Assembly (NCBI GenBank): GCA_903970145.1
Contig: CAJCHO010000104.1
Location: 26,329-90,328, forward strand
DNA: 64,000 nt
Direction of reading: 5' to 3'
From: Mycobacteriaceae bacterium
GTDB taxonomy: Bacteria > Pseudomonadota > Gammaproteobacteria > Burkholderiales > Burkholderiaceae_D
Each line of letters starts with the position of its first letter. The stretch's first letter is position 1. This document shows, in pieces, positions 60,606-64,000 of this stretch. Under the pieces are notes generated by a model. It did not search any database, was not told the DNA's origin, and saw only the letters and a list, made by a program, of their open reading frames with translations. The translations under genes were made by a program, and so were the position numbers.

Positions 60606-62042
60606 TCAGGGCGTATAGCTCCACATATCGTTCATGACATTGGGCGAGTCGTCGTCAGCGTCGATCCCGACGCCGCCGAACAGATACAGGTGGCCGTTCG
60701 TGGCACGCCACGCGACCGCATTCTGGTGTGCGCCGATGATCACGCTCGAGCTGCCCGTGCCGAGCGTGCCATAGGTACCCGGATAGTTCGCTACGTTCGT
60801 GCCGTTCTGCCAGGCCCAGGTTCCGGCACTGGGTGAATATTCCCAGAGGTCATTGAAGTAGTTGCCGCTTGAATAGCTGCCACCGAACAGCCAGAAGTTA
60901 CCGGAGCTGTCGGTCCATGCCACCGCGCCAACCCGTGCTGCCGGTGCGTTGGTGCTCACGACAGTTCCCTCGGTGCCATAGGAGCCGGTCGAATTGACGA
61001 GATTGTCGCCACTCATCCAGATCCACTTGAGCGTGGCAGGATCAAATCGCCAGAGATCGTTCAGAGTGCCAAGCGTCTGGGTTGAATCGTAGCCGTAGCC
61101 ACCAAAGAGCCACAGATTGTCGGAGGTATCGCGCCAGCTGACGGCCGAACTGCGCCCGCCGGGATAGTTACCCGCTGCAGCAATTGCCCTGGTGCCATAG
61201 ACGCCCGCCGCGTTCGCGGTAGTGATGCCGCCCATATAGGCCCATTCGTTGAGCGCGATGTTGAATTCCCAAAGATCTGCGAGATAACCAGTGGTGTTGG
61301 TGGAGTCAAGGCCGTTGCCCCCGGCGAGCCATAGGTGGCCAGCCGTGTCGGTCCAGGAGACCGCGCCGCTGCGCCCGCCAGGCTGGAATGTCGCGCCGGG
61401 TGTGTTGACGGCACCGTAGACGGCAGTGGACGTTGCGACCGTTTCGCCGCCGGCCACCCACTCCCAGGTCAGTGCGACCGGATCGTAGACCCACAGGTCA
61501 TTGAGGTTACCGATCGTGCCGGCAGCGTCGTAGCCATAGCCACCGAAGAGCCACAGCTTGCCGCTCTTGTCGGTCCAGGTGGAAGCGTTGGAGCGTGCAC
61601 CGGGGATGTTGGTGGTCAGTGGCGTTCCTTCGGCCCCATAAGTTCCCGCCGTGGCATACGCATTTGCGCCACCCATCCACTCCCATTCGTTCAAGCTCGG
61701 ATTGAACTTCCACAGGTCATTCAGATAGTTGATTGGATTGCCCGCAGAATCATTGCCATAGCCGCCAAACATCCAGAAATTTCCGGCGTGGTCGGTCCAG
61801 GCGGCTGCCCCCTCCCGTGCGCCTGGCACATTGCCGCTTGCCGCGACTTGCAGCGCGCCGTAAGCACCCACCGCGTTGACCAGGTTAGAGCCGCCTTCCC
61901 AGGTCCACAGGCCCACGGGCGCTCCGGTGGCGGTGCCGGTACCGCCCGAACTGGAATTGGAGCTTCCGCCCCCACCGCAGGCCGCAAGCACAATCGACAG
62001 TGACAGGGCGGCTATCCACCCGCTATTGAGTCGCACGTTCAT
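60606..62042 (-). CDS. Kelch-repeat beta-propeller lipoprotein
   Basis: A 478-residue lipoprotein (lipobox ending LAAC, then a Gly/Ser-rich spacer). The mature region consists of six Kelch-type blades of about 70 residues, each with a GxR...W.D motif, a LWLFGG-type strand and a NDLWxF/Y closing strand (for example LNDLWKFNPSLNEWEW, LNDLWRFDPATLKWIW). The opening segment GLWTWEGG would complete the last blade, closing the ring. No enzymatic residues are evident; surface binding or carbohydrate interaction is speculative. AGGAGA precedes the ATG at 62042. Confidence 0.82.
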   Translation of the reverse strand: MNVRLNSGWIAALSLSIVLAACGGGGSSNSSSGGTGTATGAPVGLWTWEGGSNLVNAVGAYGALQVAASGNVPGAREGAAAWTDHAGNFWMFGGYGNDSAGNPINYLNDLWKFNPSLNEWEWMGGANAYATAGTYGAEGTPLTTNIPGARSNASTWTDKSGKLWLFGGYGYDAAGTIGNLNDLWVYDPVALTWEWVAGGETVATSTAVYGAVNTPGATFQPGGRSGAVSWTDTAGHLWLAGGNGLDSTNTTGYLADLWEFNIALNEWAYMGGITTANAAGVYGTRAIAAAGNYPGGRSSAVSWRDTSDNLWLFGGYGYDSTQTLGTLNDLWRFDPATLKWIWMSGDNLVNSTGSYGTEGTVVSTNAPAARVGAVAWTDSSGNFWLFGGSYSSGNYFNDLWEYSPSAGTWAWQNGTNVANYPGTYGTLGTGSSSVIIGAHQNAVAWRATNGHLYLFGGVGIDADDDSPNVMNDMWSYTP

Positions 62043-62323
62043 AACTATCGATCTCCTATGGATTGTTGCGAATGGCCGAGCTTGCTGCGCGCCTGATCCA
62101 GTCAAGTGACAACGCCCTGCGCGACAAGTTCGCCAGAGAGAGGATTCTTTGCATTCCCCCAATGTAGTCGTGTGTCGCAGGAGACCGGGAGCTGTGTTAC
62201 AAGCTGTTGCACACCCCGCGCCCCGTTCCTCGAATGACGGCAGATGGGGTGGTGCTGTGTGCCTTGCCCTATACTCGTAAGCTGCCCGCCTGCGCAAGCC
62301 TCGACCATCGCCTGCCTACAATC

Positions 62324-62704
62324 ATGCAAGCTGCCCCAAGCGTCCTCGAACTGCGTTTGAATTGGTGCGGTGCTATCGTCCTGATCATCGGGCTCGCCGC
62401 CGCCGCATTCATTTATGTCGCCGCCGAGGACAGTCGGCACTCCGTTCTGGGCTACGAGATCGTCGATGGCAAAACCTACGAGGTCACGCCCGATTCTTCC
62501 AAGCGCTATGTCGCCGATGTCGAGCGTTTCGGTGGCAAATCAGCGGTGATCGCCTCGGATCTCGCCGACTGGTTCGATCAGTTGTGGCATGGTGAACGCC
62601 TGGCCTATACGATTGGCACACTGTCGATCGCGGTTTCGTTGTTGTGCTTTTATGTCGCCCGGCTGTTCTCCGGGGGAGCGCACTATCCCGATCACCCTGA
62701 TTAG
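62324..62704 (+). CDS. Small membrane protein of unknown function
   Basis: A 126-residue protein with two predicted helices (about residues 17-38 and 100-118) enclosing an acidic extracytoplasmic domain with YEIVDGKTYEVTPDSSKRYV. No family is recognised. ATG at 62324 starts near the first helix; no strong ribosome binding site is visible. It precedes the MAPEG gene by 63 bases on the same strand. Confidence 0.55.
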   Translation: MQAAPSVLELRLNWCGAIVLIIGLAAAAFIYVAAEDSRHSVLGYEIVDGKTYEVTPDSSKRYVADVERFGGKSAVIASDLADWFDQLWHGERLAYTIGTLSIAVSLLCFYVARLFSGGAHYPDHPD

Positions 62705-62767
62705 CGGCCATATCGGCTTGTCATGCGTCAAAGCCGCGGCCGCCTTAGAACACATGAGGAGAAAATT

Positions 62768-63172
62768 ATGACGGCGATCACCGCCCTGCTCGGATTCACC
62801 GCCTGGACGATTCTCTTGATCCTGCTCGTGATCGGCTATCGAGGAGTGCGTATTCTCGGTGGCACCCCCATCAATCACTGGCCGCGTCGCGCAAAGCCCG
62901 CAGATGATCCCGAGATCATTCGCAGTCTCGAAGATGCCCACGCCAACTGCCTTGAAAATCTGCCGGTTTTCGCTACCATCGTGCTGTGTGCCGTGGCGCT
63001 GGGCAAACAGGATGCCATCGCCGCACTGGCAAGTTATGTTCTCTACGCGCGGGTGTTGCAGACCCTCACGCACATGACCGGCACGACACAGATTCATGTC
63101 TACATCCGAGCCACTTTCTGGACGATTCAGGCCGTGCTCTTTGTGTGGATGCTGGTGCTGCTCACGCATTGA
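62768..63172 (+). CDS. MAPEG-family membrane protein
   Basis: A 134-residue, four-helix inner-membrane protein of the MAPEG family (eicosanoid and glutathione metabolism in animals). Helix 1 is AITALLGFTAWTILLILL; the family hallmark lies in ENLPVFATIVL and the following ASYVLYARVLQTLTHM. Bacterial members rarely have a known substrate. The ATG at 62768 has GAGGAG 7 bases upstream, which settles the start. Confidence 0.83.
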   Translation: MTAITALLGFTAWTILLILLVIGYRGVRILGGTPINHWPRRAKPADDPEIIRSLEDAHANCLENLPVFATIVLCAVALGKQDAIAALASYVLYARVLQTLTHMTGTTQIHVYIRATFWTIQAVLFVWMLVLLTH

Positions 63173-63244
63173 ACCAGTTCAACACAATAGGAAACCGCCT
63201 CCCCGAGTCCGGGATGATATTGAGAGACATGCTCAGGAGTCGCT

Positions 63245-63876
63245 ATGAGGTTCGCTAGATTCGTGCCCCTACTCGTGTTGATTTTCGCCGGGCAGTCATC
63301 AGTTGCAGCCCGCCTCCACAACTAACCAAAGCACAGATTGCTACGGTCAATTCGATGGCGAATCAAGTGGAGCAGATCTGCCTGAGCAGCGCCGCGTCAC
63401 AGTCGCAAAAGAACGAAGCGCTGCGGATGATGATTAGCTGGGCAGCGGACCCGAAGGTCTGTGCGTGCCAGAGGGAATTGGTTAAAGCCGAGACGACACC
63501 GGATATTCTGGCAATGAGCCAAGAGGATCAGCGCGACTTCTATGGAAAGATGGCGGTGACGAAGGGGGCAGAATGCAGCGTTCCAATCATAAAGCAGAAA
63601 TTTGCGGCGTCGTGCGAGCAGTTTTTCGGTGTCTTCGTAAATGAGCGACCACGTTCACCCGAGTTTCAGAAACGTTTGGATAGCCTGGGGGATCCAGACG
63701 GAACCAGCTTCGTGGCAAAGATGTGCGGCTGCATGGTGCCCGCCCTCCAGAAAATATCCACTAAGGACTGGGTGGATAGCTCTATGGCCCAATACAACGC
63801 TTATCTCGAGCGCAGGCGCTCCGGGAACAACGCAATCGCAACGCCCCCAGGAGCATTTGATGTAAGCGGTCAGTAA
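63245..63876 (+). pseudogene. Lipoprotein gene broken by an apparent one-base frameshift
   Basis: An ATG at 63245 with AGGAG 5 bases upstream opens a lipoprotein-type signal (MRFARFVPLLVLIFAG), but its frame stops after 26 codons at 63325. The mature protein continues in another frame through 63876 (about 200 residues in all). Adding one G to the GGG run at about 63290 would join them and yield the lipobox VISC, followed by SPPPQLTKAQIATV. The mature part is Cys-rich (CLSSAAS, VCACQREL, MCGCMVPAL) and unrecognised. This is either a real mutation or a sequencing error. Translation from a later ATG at 63355 would lack any export signal. Confidence 0.6.
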
Positions 63877-63913
63877 ACCACGTCTAGTATTCGGTAGGTA
63901 AGTGGAGAATCAT

Positions 63914-63942
63914 CGTGCCCACGTTCAATCAACGTGGGCACG
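63914..63942. terminator. Strong hairpin after the frameshifted lipoprotein gene
   Basis: CGTGCCCACGTT and its perfect 12-base complement flank a 5-base loop (CAATC), 37 bases after the stop codon at 63876. No T-run follows on either strand. Confidence 0.4.
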
Positions 63943-64000
63943 TATGTCAGAGGGTCACTCAGAGTTATCAAGGCCGCTGCTGGTGGGGCGCAAGTCGGAC

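Noticed and set aside
1..64000. CRISPR arrays, tRNA or rRNA genes, insertion sequences, prophage
   Set aside because: By reading I found no regularly spaced repeats, no tRNA or rRNA signatures, and no transposase, integrase or phage structural genes; a covariance-model scan would be the decisive test for RNA genes.

Overview
The window is GC-rich Gram-negative chromosome, dense with genes on both strands. Its gene content fits a free-living, aerobic member of the Pseudomonadota, beta- or gamma-proteobacterial in character: a type IV pilus retraction ATPase, a TonB-dependent receptor, periplasmic c-type cytochromes, lipoproteins, Tat and Sec exported enzymes, and an aspartate carbamoyltransferase with an N-terminal helix-turn-helix. 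I cannot fix the genus. I see no rRNA, tRNA, CRISPR array, insertion sequence or prophage.

Layout. 1-6784: NRAMP-type metal transporter (cut by the window edge), PilU, HTH-aspartate carbamoyltransferase behind a good sigma70 promoter, small exported and hypothetical proteins, a TrmO-like protein and an MFS exporter. 6794-12817: a very large AsmA-like DUF748 protein, a DUF3014 protein, an HDOD signalling protein and a Cys-rich exported protein. 13062-24570: M1 aminopeptidase, GFA-type zinc protein, exported lactonase-like metallo-beta-lactamase fold protein, a cystathionine beta-synthase/gamma-lyase operon, exported oligopeptidase B, a degenerate HD-GYP protein and a phosphodiesterase. 24844-29389: a PEP-CTERM-like protein, a Gly/Tyr-rich protein plus TetR regulator controlled by a striking palindrome, a redoxin, a stand-alone DsbD-type N-terminal domain and DAHP synthase. 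29630-40025: a cytochrome peroxidase remnant, a DUF3857/transglutaminase protein, RNA pseudouridine synthase plus methyltransferase, FosX-like VOC protein, several small-domain proteins, RidA and a sensor kinase. 40057-49741: PEP carboxylase, DUF255 thioredoxin lipoprotein, MATE exporter, hybrid histidine kinase and MgtC. 49804-54229: exported prolyl oligopeptidase, gamma-glutamyltransferase and a cytochrome c.

The most coherent system is at 54885-60059: TonB-dependent receptor, Tat-exported flavin amine oxidase, cytochrome c and a RidA-family lipoprotein, all on one strand. Read together they suggest a periplasmic pathway that imports an amine or amino-acid-like substrate across the outer membrane, oxidises it to an imine with electrons passed to cytochrome c, and hydrolyses the reactive imine with RidA. 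An intrinsic terminator sits between the receptor and the three enzymes. The exported peptidases and gamma-glutamyltransferase elsewhere in the window fit a peptide- and amino-acid-scavenging life style.

The right end holds a Kelch-propeller lipoprotein, a two-helix membrane protein, a MAPEG protein and a small lipoprotein gene interrupted by an apparent one-base frameshift. Decay is visible elsewhere too: a duplicated gene tail near 4556, a peroxidase C-terminus at 29630 and a possible hydrolase C-terminus at 15844.
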